Shown piece after piece: positions 18,120-26,143 of a stretch of 64,000 nucleotides of DNA. The position numbers and the translations under genes were made by a program. Under the pieces are notes generated by a model that saw only the letters and a program-made list of their open reading frames with translations, was not told the origin of the DNA and did no database searches. The DNA is from G965197675 sp965197675 (GTDB lineage Bacteria; Chloroflexota; Dehalococcoidia; Plut-88900). The stretch spans positions 2,170,001-2,234,000 of the forward strand of contig OZ240221.1 in NCBI GenBank assembly GCA_965197675.1. The letters are read 5' to 3'. How positions within the stretch are numbered: position 1 is the first letter of the stretch; each line of letters starts with the position of its first letter.

Positions 18120-18884
18120 CTACTGCGCGATGAATCCCCCGTCAACCATCATCGCATGCCCCGTTACAAATGAAGCCGCCTCGGAGCAGAGCCACACTAC
18201 CGCCTCCGCTATCTCCTCGGGTTGTCCCATGCGCCCAATCGGTAATCTCTCTGCGTTTCTCGCTTCACTTTCTGCTCCACTAGCAATAACAGCGTCTGTC
18301 ATAGGCGTATGGATTTTCGCGGGGCAAACGGCGTTGACTCGGATACCAGATCGAGCATATTCGATGGCGGCGGTCTTGGTCAGACCAACTACCCCGTGCT
18401 TGCTAGCCACGTATGCGCAATCGTTTCCTGCAACAACCGTAGAATTGATAGAGGACGCATTGACGATGTCGCCACCGCCCTGCTTGAGCATCTGCTCTAT
18501 CTCGTACTTCATGCATAGCCAGACACCCTTCAGGTTTACATCTATGACACGATTCCAATCAGATTCGGTGCAGTCAACGGTAGAGGCGGGCCATGTCCAG
18601 ATGGCAGCATTGTTGAAGGCGCAGTCCAGGCGTCCATATGTCTGCACTGTTTTGTCGATCATCTCTTCTACCTGTGCAGCCTCGGATACATCGGTCTTCA
18701 CCAAGATGGCTTCGCCTCCGTTGTCCCGGATCATGGCGGCGGTCTCATGCCCTCCTTCGTTGTTCACGTCGGCAACGACTACTTTTGCTCCTTCTCCAGC
18801 GAAGCATAGTGCAGTGGCTCTACCTATCCCTGAGCTTCCACCTGTAACCAGCGCTACTTTACCTTCCAGCCTAGCTGCCAACAC
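18120..18884 (-). CDS. Short-chain dehydrogenase/reductase, tandem paralogue
   Basis: This 254-residue SDR has TGGSSGIGRA, VVVADVN, NNAAIW where NNAG is usual, catalytic Ser in IVNASSIN and YVASK, and a C-terminal GHAMMVDGGFIAQ. The NNAG to NNAA change is tolerated in some SDRs. The start is GTG with GGAGGAAT just upstream. It is the upstream member of a tandem pair with 17328-18086. The first 60 codons differ at very few bases between them, while substrate-loop regions (residues 90-110 and 185-205) have diverged, suggesting altered specificity after duplication. Upstream lies the repeated element at 19027-19542. Confidence 0.9.
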   Translation of the reverse strand: MLAARLEGKVALVTGGSSGIGRATALCFAGEGAKVVVADVNNEGGHETAAMIRDNGGEAILVKTDVSEAAQVEEMIDKTVQTYGRLDCAFNNAAIWTWPASTVDCTESDWNRVIDVNLKGVWLCMKYEIEQMLKQGGGDIVNASSINSTVVAGNDCAYVASKHGVVGLTKTAAIEYARSGIRVNAVCPAKIHTPMTDAVIASGAESEARNAERLPIGRMGQPEEIAEAVVWLCSEAASFVTGHAMMVDGGFIAQ

Positions 18885-19040
18885 ATTCCTCCTACAGAGT
18901 CTTCAAGATTAACGATTTGTCGAGAGGGATTGTAGCACTGTTAAAGGAACGGGCATAGAGAATGTAGTCGGCCTGGTGGCAGTTAATGCCATAGCGGCGA
19001 CGGATGAGGTTCGTGTTGTTCCCGCTGGCTTGTGTACGGC

Positions 19041-19110
19041 AACTTGATTGTCTTTTCTGTTTAGCTTTGAAACTTGATTGAATTTTCTGATCCACGTTCA
19101 AACTTGATTG
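19041..19110. repeat. Three AACTTGATTG direct repeats at 30-bp intervals
   Basis: The decamer AACTTGATTG begins at 19041, 19071 and 19101. The second and third are followed by A, the first by T. A partial copy (TTTTTGATTG) lies at 19165. The same three decamers occur at 41569, 41599 and 41629 in the second element copy, again exactly 30 bp apart. Thirty base pairs is close to three helical turns, so the sites would face the same side of DNA, as for a protein-binding array. Confidence 0.7.
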
Positions 19111-19160
19111 AGTTGTAAAAAAAGTTTTATTTTCGGGGTTTTCCAGGCGTGAAGACCTCA

Positions 19161-19409
19161 TTATTTTTGATTGAGTTTTTCATCGGGTTGGGCAAGGAGC
19201 TGGGAGAAAAAGAGGCGAGCGGTGTGGCGGGCTCGATGGGCCTTACGTTTCTGGTCGCGGTGATAGGCAAGTATAAAGTCACGGATCTCGGGGATTTCAG
19301 CGAGAGCATTGACAAGTTCTTGAAACCGGCGAGTGTTCCGTCCGTGCTTCAGTCTATTCGGGTTGCCCTTGGGAGCGCCTGCACCCGGGCGACGACCTCC
19401 GTGGGAAAT
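19161..19409 (-). CDS. Small basic protein with GRRPGAGAPKGN motif, element-encoded
   Basis: The protein reads ISHGGRRPGAGAPKGNPN and RLKHGRNTRRF, followed by a helix and a very basic stretch (DQKRKAHRARHTARLFF). The GRRPGAGAPKGN-LKHGR block is a recurrent motif in small proteins of Chloroflexota and in some phage-like loci; the RRPGAGAP core resembles an AT-hook, so DNA binding is likely, but this is inference. AAGGAGGT (19419-19426) lies 9 bases before an ATT, the only plausible initiation point at that distance; no ATG, GTG or TTG is there. The arrangement is the same in the second copy. The frame stays open upstream to 19508, but that part is not protein-like. Confidence 0.6.
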   Translation of the reverse strand: MSHGGRRPGAGAPKGNPNRLKHGRNTRRFQELVNALAEIPEIRDFILAYHRDQKRKAHRARHTARLFFSQLLAQPDEKLNQK

Positions 19410-19510
19410 AAGGGTGATACCTCCTTGTAAACGAGATGAGGATTTGAATGATAGCACGTAGGTTCTCATTTTATATATAGCCGCGTGGCACAACGGACTA
19501 GGCGCCAATG

Positions 19511-19542
19511 CTGGATTCCCGTGCTAGACACGGGAATGACGG
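19511..19542. repeat. REP-like palindrome, copy 1
   Basis: ATTCCCGTG and CACGGGAAT flank a 5-base loop (CTAGA). The same unit, flanked by CTGG and GACGG, occurs at 41792, 42306, 44027 and 48797. Confidence 0.75.
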
Positions 19543-19609
19543 ATGAGGCCAATTATATTTTAAGATAGTGGCTGGAAATTTTGGAACTGTGAATTTATAC
19601 TACGAAAAC

Positions 19610-20464
19610 ATGAAAGCTAACGTCGGCATCTCCGTAATATGCAGCGATAGCTCGGCAGACATAGCCTCCCTTGCTAAGACAGTAGAGGAGACTGGATTCG
19701 ACTCGTTGTGGCTGCCTGAACACCCGATACTGCCAGTCAGCATTCTGCAACACATCGAACCCTCGGTATACGAGTCCTACAAGAGACTGGTGGACCCCTT
19801 TGTAGCACTAGCTCGAGCTTCCGCTGTCACCCAGACCATCAAGCTGGGCACAGGCGTCTGTCTCGTCCCAGAGCGCAATCCTCTGCTTTTGGCCAAGGAG
19901 GTGGCAACCCTGGATCATATATCCGGGGGACGGTTCATCTTCGGTATCGGAGCGGGCTGGATTAAGGAGGAGACCGAGATCATGGGCGGTGATTTTCCCC
20001 ATCGTTGGACCCAGACGCGGGAGGCAGTATTAGCTATGAAAGAGCTCTGGACCAACGAGGAGTCCGAATTTCACGGCCGTTACTACGACTTTCCACCAGT
20101 GAGGAGCTTCCCCAAGCCGATCCAGAGGCCTCATCCTCCTATACTGCTGGGAAGTGATGGCGTCAACCCGAAAATATTCAAGCGAGTACTGGAGTGGGGC
20201 AGTGGATGGATGCCTACAGAAGTAACCCCAGATGAGATTAGACAAGGTCGTTCAATTCTCAACAACCTGGCAGCTGGAGCCGGACGAAACCCCGATAGAT
20301 TTGAGATAATTGCGTGGGGTATGGCTGGTCAGTTCAGGGACAAAGAGTCCATCGAAGAGCTGAAGAGTGCAGGAGCAAACAAGGTTATCATTCGGTTAGT
20401 ACATTCTGGTAACGGTGAGGCACAACGTGAGATCGAGGAGATAGCTCGACTGGTCCTGGATTGA
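19610..20464 (+). CDS. LLM-class flavin-dependent oxidoreductase
   Basis: The 284-residue product starts MKANVGISVI, the first barrel strand of the F420-type luciferase-like family. ETGFDSLWLPEHPIL, IKLGTGVCLVPERNP, DHISGGRFIFGIGAGW and FPKPIQRPHPPILLG are family landmarks. The GxGxGW form matches the TIGR03619-like branch, often F420-dependent. I start at ATG 19610 because the family begins there; an in-frame GTG at 19568 would add 14 residues without homology and neither start has a clear ribosome binding site. The gene follows the repeated element by 67 bases. Reaction unknown. Confidence 0.86.
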   Translation: MKANVGISVICSDSSADIASLAKTVEETGFDSLWLPEHPILPVSILQHIEPSVYESYKRLVDPFVALARASAVTQTIKLGTGVCLVPERNPLLLAKEVATLDHISGGRFIFGIGAGWIKEETEIMGGDFPHRWTQTREAVLAMKELWTNEESEFHGRYYDFPPVRSFPKPIQRPHPPILLGSDGVNPKIFKRVLEWGSGWMPTEVTPDEIRQGRSILNNLAAGAGRNPDRFEIIAWGMAGQFRDKESIEELKSAGANKVIIRLVHSGNGEAQREIEEIARLVLD

Positions 20465-20588
20465 GCTAACCTGATCTAGCCTCGCATAAGAGTTTGATAG
20501 AATAGGCCAGGAAAACAGGGGCAATTATTTCTAATATTCTCGTTGCTAACTTCAGTCGACAAGGGCCCAACTAGAAAGGACAACGATC

Positions 20589-20951
20589 ATGAGCTGGAAG
20601 AGCGGACCAATTGGCAAGGTCACTCACATGGGTATCGACGTTAATGACATAGGGCGTGCGGAAAGGTTCTGGACGTCGCTGCTAGGCTTGAAGGTAAGTG
20701 AGCGTATAGAGGAAGGTTCCGATATCTACGTTAACTTCGAGAGCCAGGGAGGCGACCCGTACTTCTACATTCAGCTAGTGCCCGAGAAGAAGACTGCCAA
20801 AACCAGGCTGCACCTAGACATAACAGTCGATGATATGGAGGCGGCAGTATCCAGGGCAGAAGAGCTAGGCGCAAAGAAGGTGCAAGCATTTACTATCAAC
20901 ACGATAATGGAAGATCCCGACGGCAACGAGTTCTGTTTGGTGAAAGGCTAG
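20589..20951 (+). CDS. VOC-family (glyoxalase/dioxygenase-fold) protein
   Basis: This 120-residue protein has two beta-alpha-beta-beta-beta modules. The first opens VTHMGIDVNDIGRAERFWTS and the second LHLDITVDDMEAAVSRAEEL, ending EDPDGNEFCLVKG. The expected metal ligands His (THMG), His (LHLD) and Glu (NEFCL) are present, so a divalent metal site is likely. Members include glyoxalase I, extradiol dioxygenases, epimerases and resistance proteins; nothing here selects one. AAAGGA lies upstream of the ATG. It may be cotranscribed with the flavin oxidoreductase 124 bases upstream. A degenerate MITE-like repeat follows the stop. Confidence 0.85.
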   Translation: MSWKSGPIGKVTHMGIDVNDIGRAERFWTSLLGLKVSERIEEGSDIYVNFESQGGDPYFYIQLVPEKKTAKTRLHLDITVDDMEAAVSRAEELGAKKVQAFTINTIMEDPDGNEFCLVKG

Positions 20952-20959
20952 CATCGAAC

Positions 20960-21075
20960 TATCTCGATAGGCAAACGCCTTGTTCCCCAACCGCCACCCA
21001 GGTAGGTTTGGGGTCTGGGGGGTATGCCCCCAGACCCCTGCCAGAGGGAGCATCCCTCTGGACACCCTGCTGAGA
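20960..21075. repeat. MITE-like repeat, degenerate copy A
   Basis: AGGCAAACGCCTTGTTCCCC and the CCTGCCAGAGGGAGCATCCCTCTGGA-like segment match the family defined at 27473-27633, but the terminal inverted repeats have decayed (left end reads ATCTCGATAGGC). A GGGGTCTGGGGGG/CCCCCAGACCCC inverted repeat replaces the usual centre. Confidence 0.6.
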
Positions 21076-21092
21076 GAGAGTTCTGCAGGAGA

Positions 21093-22049
21093 TTATCGGT
21101 CACCGCTCTTATCAGCTAGCACACTTACCGTCCTTTCCCAGACCGCATCCGGGTTAGAGCTCACGGGGAGTACGGTCACCACAACCTCGCTGGCACCCAA
21201 ATCAAACATCCCCTCTATCCGACTTCTTACTGTGTCTTCATCTCCAGAGAAAACCACTGCATCCAGCATACGGTCACTCCATCCGCCGGTTTCCTCAGCT
21301 TCCGGGTAGCCCGCTTTAGCGAACATGTTGGCGTAGAAAGAATATCGAGGGTAGTCTGCAAGAACGTTTCGGGCGCAGGCGCGTACTTCCTCCAGTCCCT
21401 CATAGACACAGACGGGCGCGTGAGCGATGAGGGGTGGTATTGGCCGCCCCGCTTCCTGAGCACCCTCTTTCATGGCAGGGATTGCCACATCCCGTAGGTA
21501 AGGCGTTGGGCATAGCCAGCTTATGGCTCCATCGGTCTGTGCGCCGCACAAATGAAATGATGCCCTCCTAAGGGCGGAGGCCATTATAGGCACATCGGGA
21601 TAAGTCATGCGCACACTGGCGTGCACTTTGTAATGCTCTCCTTCAAAGTCCACTCTACCCTCTCGAAGCAGTGCCTTGGCGACGTGTAAATACTCACGCA
21701 AATTGGTGAGCGGCGTCTTAAAATCGAACCCGAGCTTATCCGCTATGTCACTCTTATGACCAGGCCCTATGCCTAACCTGAAGCGACCTGACGCCAGTTC
21801 GGCCACTACCATCGCCTGCGTCACGGCGGTGACCGGATGTCGCGGCCACGTAGGAATGATGGACGTTCCGAGCATGATTCGTTCCGTTTGAACCGCGGCC
21901 GCGGAAAGCAGTGTAAGCCCGTCTATCCCCACTACTTCAGTGGGCAGCCATACCGCCTGGATGCCCCGCTCTTCCAGCTTCCGAATGCTAGAAAGCACCT
22001 CACGAGGATCATCTCCCATTACATCTACGCTGATATTTCCCTGATACAT
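21093..22049 (-). CDS. LLM-class flavin-dependent oxidoreductase
   Basis: The 318-residue protein belongs to the luciferase-like superfamily, nearest in form to F420-dependent methylenetetrahydromethanopterin-reductase-like enzymes. Landmarks are LEERGIQAVWLPTE, IMLGTSIIPTWPRHP, ELASGRFRLGIGPGH and FEGEHYKVHA. The GIGPGH turn is where F420/FMN phosphate binds in relatives. It is followed at 15 bases on the same strand's upstream side by the amidase 22065-23585, so the two form an operon in which the amidase is translated first. Substrate unknown. Confidence 0.87.
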   Translation of the reverse strand: MYQGNISVDVMGDDPREVLSSIRKLEERGIQAVWLPTEVVGIDGLTLLSAAAVQTERIMLGTSIIPTWPRHPVTAVTQAMVVAELASGRFRLGIGPGHKSDIADKLGFDFKTPLTNLREYLHVAKALLREGRVDFEGEHYKVHASVRMTYPDVPIMASALRRASFHLCGAQTDGAISWLCPTPYLRDVAIPAMKEGAQEAGRPIPPLIAHAPVCVYEGLEEVRACARNVLADYPRYSFYANMFAKAGYPEAEETGGWSDRMLDAVVFSGDEDTVRSRIEGMFDLGASEVVVTVLPVSSNPDAVWERTVSVLADKSGDR

Positions 22050-22064
22050 ATCCCTGCGCTCCCT

Positions 22065-23585
22065 CTACAGGTTCTCCCAATCGAAGTTCTTCTCGAAGGC
22101 GTCAGCAATCTTGAGTAGGGTTGCCTCCTGGAAATGCTTCCCGATCAACATAAGCCCGACCGGCAGGCCATTCACCTTGCCGCACGGTATGGATATGGCA
22201 GGGTGGCCGGTGGCATTAAAGGGACAGGTGTTAAGGGTTATGTGGTTGTAATCCCTGGCGACTCGCTCTCTCCAATCGAGGCTAGGGTCGTTTTCGAAGG
22301 GCAAGATCACCATGGTCGGCATTGCCAACACGTCGAACTCCTCCAGGGCTTCGTCGTACTTGCTTCTCAGGAAGTTACGGAGGTTCTGACCCTTGGCATA
22401 CATTCGTCCGTGATAGTAGCTGCTCAAATAGGTGGCCGACAGTACCAGCAACTTGGCTTCGTGGGTCATATCATTGGCATTTGTATGCAGGCCCTTTCCG
22501 AAGGCCTCATTCATGCCGGCGTTATAGAAGCCCTGCCAGCCATATGTGCGACCTCGATCTCTCAGTATGGCACCACCCCCTTCTACACTTATCCCCTGGT
22601 AGATGGCCAGGGCATCCCGGGCATGAATAGGTAAGGATATCTCCTTCGTCTCTATCTTCAGCCCGCTCATCTCACTCAAGGCTTTACGAACGGCAGTATT
22701 CACTTCCTGCTGCCCTACCTCGCGTTCGAACCCCTCCTTAACTATCCCAATGCGCAGGCCTTCCACCCTGCCGTCCAGTGCTTCGGTGTAGTTCTCGGTG
22801 GGTATCTCTCCCTGTTTGGGGTCCAGCCAGTCCTTGCCAGCGATCACTTCCAACATACGAGCCACTTGCCCCGCACTTCTGGCCATAGGCCCTACGTGAT
22901 CTAGAGTGCTCTCGCCGCCAACTATGCCAGTGTAAGGCACAAGCCCAAAGGTGGCCTTCAACCCTACGACTCCACACCACGAGGCGGGATGTCGAACGGA
23001 ACCACCTTCGTCAGTGCCAAGAGTCATATCGATGTCGTCGTAATAAAGGGCGGTCCCCGATCCCCCAGATGAACCAGCGGGCAAATGTCTGGTGTTGTGC
23101 GGATTCAGGATGGGCCCATAGGCGCTGGTGTCACCGCCTCCTGCCCAAGCGAGATCATCCATATTCAGTATGGCGACGATCTCGGCGCCCTCGCTGAGCA
23201 GCCTTGACACCACCGTAGCGTCCGTATCAGGGACGTAGCCTGACAGCACTCGAGAGCCCGCGGTCATAGGAACACCGGCCACCGAGATGTAGTCCTTCAG
23301 TCCGACCCGAACGCCCGCCAGCTTCCCATTAGAAGGGCCTTTAACCGAGCATCTCCGCACGATGGCATTATATGGATCGTCTTCGGGCCGAGGTCTGCAG
23401 CCTGGGTCCCTAATCACGCCTTCGAGTCTTGGAATATCCACAGGCATCTGCTCCAGAGAGTCCAGAAGCTGGAAAATATCAGGTATCAGCGAATGGTATC
23501 CCTCTATATCCTCCTCGGTCAGGTCCAAGCAGTTCACAGCAGCTGCATCTAATATATCCTTTGTGGATGGGCGCCTTAATGCCAT
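22065..23585 (-). CDS. Amidase (amidase-signature family)
   Basis: The protein of 506 residues carries the full catalytic triad: Lys near 97 (VGLKDYIS), Ser in PAGSSGGSG and the nucleophile in TDEGGSVRHPA. An N-terminal extension of about 70 residues precedes the core, with DPYNAIVRRC at its end, as in the nitrile-hydratase-associated and aryl-amide amidases. That suggests a broad acyl-amide specificity, but it is inference; no nitrile hydratase is nearby. I use the ATG at 23585, 6 bases after GGGGGT; a GTG two codons earlier is possible. It is probably cotranscribed with the flavin oxidoreductase downstream. Confidence 0.9.
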   Translation of the reverse strand: MALRRPSTKDILDAAAVNCLDLTEEDIEGYHSLIPDIFQLLDSLEQMPVDIPRLEGVIRDPGCRPRPEDDPYNAIVRRCSVKGPSNGKLAGVRVGLKDYISVAGVPMTAGSRVLSGYVPDTDATVVSRLLSEGAEIVAILNMDDLAWAGGGDTSAYGPILNPHNTRHLPAGSSGGSGTALYYDDIDMTLGTDEGGSVRHPASWCGVVGLKATFGLVPYTGIVGGESTLDHVGPMARSAGQVARMLEVIAGKDWLDPKQGEIPTENYTEALDGRVEGLRIGIVKEGFEREVGQQEVNTAVRKALSEMSGLKIETKEISLPIHARDALAIYQGISVEGGGAILRDRGRTYGWQGFYNAGMNEAFGKGLHTNANDMTHEAKLLVLSATYLSSYYHGRMYAKGQNLRNFLRSKYDEALEEFDVLAMPTMVILPFENDPSLDWRERVARDYNHITLNTCPFNATGHPAISIPCGKVNGLPVGLMLIGKHFQEATLLKIADAFEKNFDWENL

Positions 23586-23642
23586 AGCCACACCCCCTTT
23601 CTCGGCAATAGTAGCACAATCGTGTTCACAGGCTGAAGATAC

Positions 23643-23673
23643 GTGACAACCAGGTCTCGTTATCTGCTATACT
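23643..23673 (+). promoter_or_regulatory. Candidate promoter for the UGA-containing dehydrogenase operon
   Basis: GTGACA (23643-23648) and TATACT (23668-23673) are 19 bases apart, or TGACAA with 18, ending 87 bases before the ATG at 23761. The match is reasonable but the spacing is slightly long. Confidence 0.35.
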
Positions 23674-23760
23674 CACACATCCCATCAAGGACAGAACGGA
23701 CGATTTATCTCAGGCACCGGACAATTTACTCGGGCACTGGAAACAATCGAGGAGGTTATG

Positions 23761-24843
23761 ATGAAGGCGGCGGTATGTAGAGACGTAACCAGTCCACTTA
23801 CCATAGAAGACGTGGATATAGATTCGCCTGGCCCCAAGGAGCTGATCGTTAGGACCAGCGCTACCGGGGTCTGACACAGCAATCTTCACTTTCTGGTAGG
23901 GAAGTACAGTCATCCGCTACCCTTCGTCCCTGGCGACGAGGCGGCCGGCATAGTCGAGGAGGTAGGGTCTCAGATTACTCATGTAAAACCTGGAGATCAC
24001 GTAATCGTTTGCAGCTCCGTCTTCTGCGGCACCTGTGACAAATGTATGAGAGGGCAACCAGCCCTTTGCAGACAGATCGGAACGAGCAGAGGCGAGGACG
24101 ATCCGCCTCGCCTGAGCCAGGGAGGTCGAAGAATCCACCAGATGACGGACCTCTCTACTTTCGCAGAGAAGATGTTGCTCCACGAAAGTGCTGTGGTCAA
24201 AATCCGAGATGATGTTCCATTGGATCAAGTCGCTCTTATTGGTTGCGGCGTTACCACTGGATTGGGCGCCGTCCTTAACACCGCTAAGGTAGAGCCTGGT
24301 AGCACAGTGGCCGTCATTGGCTGTGGTGGGGTGGGCCTAAGCTGTATACAAGGTGCAGTCCTGACAGGGGCCGGAAGAATCATCGCCATCGATACTGTTC
24401 CAGGTAAACTGGAACTGGCAAAGAAGGTGGGCGCCACTGACGTGGTGGACGCATCGAGCGGCGGAGTAGTTGACCAGATCTTGCAACTCACCGGAAAAGG
24501 CGTCGATTACTCCTTCGAGGTCATAGGTACCAAGGCAACGGCTGAACAGGCCTTCGATATGTTGGACAGGGGTGGCACGGCTGTCATCATCGGTATGGTT
24601 CCGGAGGGAACCAAGATTGAGATAGAGGCATCTTACTTCTTGGAAGAGCGGACTATACGAGGGAGCCTCATGGGTTCTAACCGGTTCAGAATCGACATGC
24701 CCAGATACGTAGAGTTCTATATGCAGGGTCGCCTAAAGCTGGATGAACTGATCTCCAAAAGGATAAAACTCGACCAGGTCAATCAGGCCTTCGAAGAGAT
24801 GAAACAGGGCCACTTGGCTCGTAGTGTAATCACCTTCGATTAG
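23761..24843 (+). CDS. Zinc-dependent alcohol dehydrogenase with in-frame UGA at the catalytic Cys (candidate selenoprotein or pseudogene)
   Basis: Read through one TGA, the frame gives 360 residues, a normal length for a zinc alcohol dehydrogenase: MKAAVCRDV, then TGV-(UGA)-HSNLHFL, CGTCDKC plus C103 for structural zinc, a loop ending at GCGVTTGLGAVLN with the third catalytic Cys (162), Rossmann GCGGVGLSC and a complete C-terminus. The UGA (23872-23874, codon 38) replaces exactly the catalytic zinc-ligand Cys of the GxCHSD motif. A ribosome binding site GAGGAGG precedes ATG 23761. The second catalytic ligand is also unusual (PGDE for PGHE). There is no other disruption. Selenocysteine, a nonsense mutation or a sequencing error are the options; a SECIS-like hairpin follows. 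It heads an operon with the DadA-like oxidase (12-base gap) and an Ldh2 paralogue. Confidence 0.75.
23888..23905 (+). promoter_or_regulatory. SECIS-like hairpin downstream of the in-frame UGA
   Basis: ACTTTC (23888-23893) pairs with GGAAGT (23900-23905) over 6 bp including one G-U, leaving the loop TGGTAG. The loop starts 20 bases after the UGA and has G at its second position, both in line with what is known of bacterial SECIS elements (E. coli fdhF has 17 bases between UGA and loop). Short stems like this arise by chance, so it is suggestive only. Confidence 0.3.
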
Positions 24844-24855
24844 AGGAGGCGGGAT

Positions 24856-26112
24856 TTGACGGGTGATCCAGACGTCTTGGTGATCGGCGCCGGTTCTATT
24901 GGGGTATGCAGCAGCTATTTTCTAGCAGAGCAAGGAGCCAAAGTCACACTTATTGACAGGGGAGACGTCTGCTCCGGTTGCTCCTACGGGAACGCCGGAA
25001 TGATAGTACCCAGCCACAGCATTCCCCTTGCCGCCCCTGGAGTGATCTGGCAAGGGTTGAAGTGGTGCCTGAACCCGGAAAGTCCCTTTTACATCAAACC
25101 CAGATTTGACCTTGAGTTTTTCTCTTGGCTCTGGCGCTTTCGTGGATCCTGCACACAGGCCCACGTGAACCGGGCGACACCTGTGATAAGAGACCTCAGC
25201 CTCAAAAGCCTGGATCTGTTCAACAAGCTCAACAGCATCGACGGTCTAGATTTCTCCTTCCAGGAAAAGGGTATGTTGCACATTTTTAAATCGCAGGAAG
25301 GTCTTCGTACAGGCATACGTGAGGCGGAGCATCTGAAGAAGGTGGGATTAGACTCGGAGATATTAGACAGACATGCTGTAACCGAGAAGATGAATGGATT
25401 TAAGACGAGTGCCATCGGCGGCGTATTTTACCCCATGGACGCCCACTTGATTCCAGCAGACTTCGTTCGTTCGCTGGCGAAGAAGGCAGAGTCCATGGGA
25501 GTGCTAATTAGGACATCAACAGAAGTCTTGGGATTCGAAGTCGAAGGAAAAAGAATCAAGGGAGTGAAAACCACCTCCGGATTATTAACTGCCGATGAGA
25601 TCGTTCTCTCGGCTGGTTCATGGACTCCTGGAGTTGCCAAAGACCTCGGACTTAACCTGCCAATTCAAGCAGCGAAGGGCTACAGCGTTACCTACAACAA
25701 GCCTGAAAGGTCACCTCCCATTCCCTTAATGCTGGCCGAGGCAAGGGTGGCAGTTACCCCAATGGACAGCATGCTTAGATTAGGCGGCACCCTTGAGCTT
25801 GTTGGGATGGATAGACGTATCAATGAGCGCCGTGTTAATGCTGTTATACGGGCCGGCGAGCAATACATGCCCGATCTAGGACTCAGCAAACTCAATCCGG
25901 TAGAGGTGTGGAGTGGTCTGCGTCCCACTACACCAGACGGACTGGCTCTGCTAGGTCGATCAAAAGCATACAGTAACCTCACCATAGCAGCCGGACATGG
26001 GATGATTGGAATCTCTACTGGTCCCGTTAGCGGGATGTTGGTCTCGCAAGTGGTGAGGGGCGAAGAGCCGTTCATGGATATACACATGCTCGATCCGGGA
26101 AGGTTTGAGTGA
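24856..26112 (+). CDS. FAD-dependent amino acid dehydrogenase/oxidase (DadA-like)
   Basis: The 418-residue protein is a glycine-oxidase/D-amino-acid dehydrogenase-type flavoenzyme. It begins with the dinucleotide-binding motif VLVIGAGSIGVCSSYFLAEQG, has the SYGNAGMIVPS stretch typical of DadA, and closes with GLRPTTPDGLALLG and AAGHGMIGISTGPVSG for FAD contact. It should oxidise an amine or amino acid to an imine. The start is TTG with GAGGAGG about 6 bases upstream. It follows the alcohol dehydrogenase by 12 bases and precedes an Ldh2 gene by 31 bases, so the three form an operon. No quinone-specific membrane anchor is visible. Confidence 0.9.
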   Translation: MTGDPDVLVIGAGSIGVCSSYFLAEQGAKVTLIDRGDVCSGCSYGNAGMIVPSHSIPLAAPGVIWQGLKWCLNPESPFYIKPRFDLEFFSWLWRFRGSCTQAHVNRATPVIRDLSLKSLDLFNKLNSIDGLDFSFQEKGMLHIFKSQEGLRTGIREAEHLKKVGLDSEILDRHAVTEKMNGFKTSAIGGVFYPMDAHLIPADFVRSLAKKAESMGVLIRTSTEVLGFEVEGKRIKGVKTTSGLLTADEIVLSAGSWTPGVAKDLGLNLPIQAAKGYSVTYNKPERSPPIPLMLAEARVAVTPMDSMLRLGGTLELVGMDRRINERRVNAVIRAGEQYMPDLGLSKLNPVEVWSGLRPTTPDGLALLGRSKAYSNLTIAAGHGMIGISTGPVSGMLVSQVVRGEEPFMDIHMLDPGRFE

Positions 26113-26143
26113 TTTCCAGCCTTAGACAAAGCAGAGGGGAACC

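Larger units (their letters stand above)
19027..19542 (-). mobile_element. 516-bp repeated element encoding a basic AT-hook-like protein (copy 1)
   Basis: This stretch recurs, with divergence and an interruption, at 41555-42338. The shared region starts at GGCTTGTGTA and ends with the palindrome ATTCCCGTG/CACGGGAAT. It contains three AACTTGATTG decamers at exact 30-bp spacing, an A-tract (GTAAAAAAAGTTTT), and on the minus strand a small gene with a strong ribosome binding site. No transposase or obvious terminal inverted repeats are present, so it may be a non-autonomous element or the relic of a larger one. Confidence 0.6.

Noticed and set aside
17866..18912. A 348-codon plus-strand open frame
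   Set aside because: It is antisense to both short-chain dehydrogenases, is rich in Ser, Ala, Thr and Pro, and owes its length to codon bias of the real genes on the other strand.
19041..19110. CRISPR array
   Set aside because: The repeated unit is only 10 bp, there are three copies, and the spacing sequence is itself conserved between element copies, so it is not spacer DNA.
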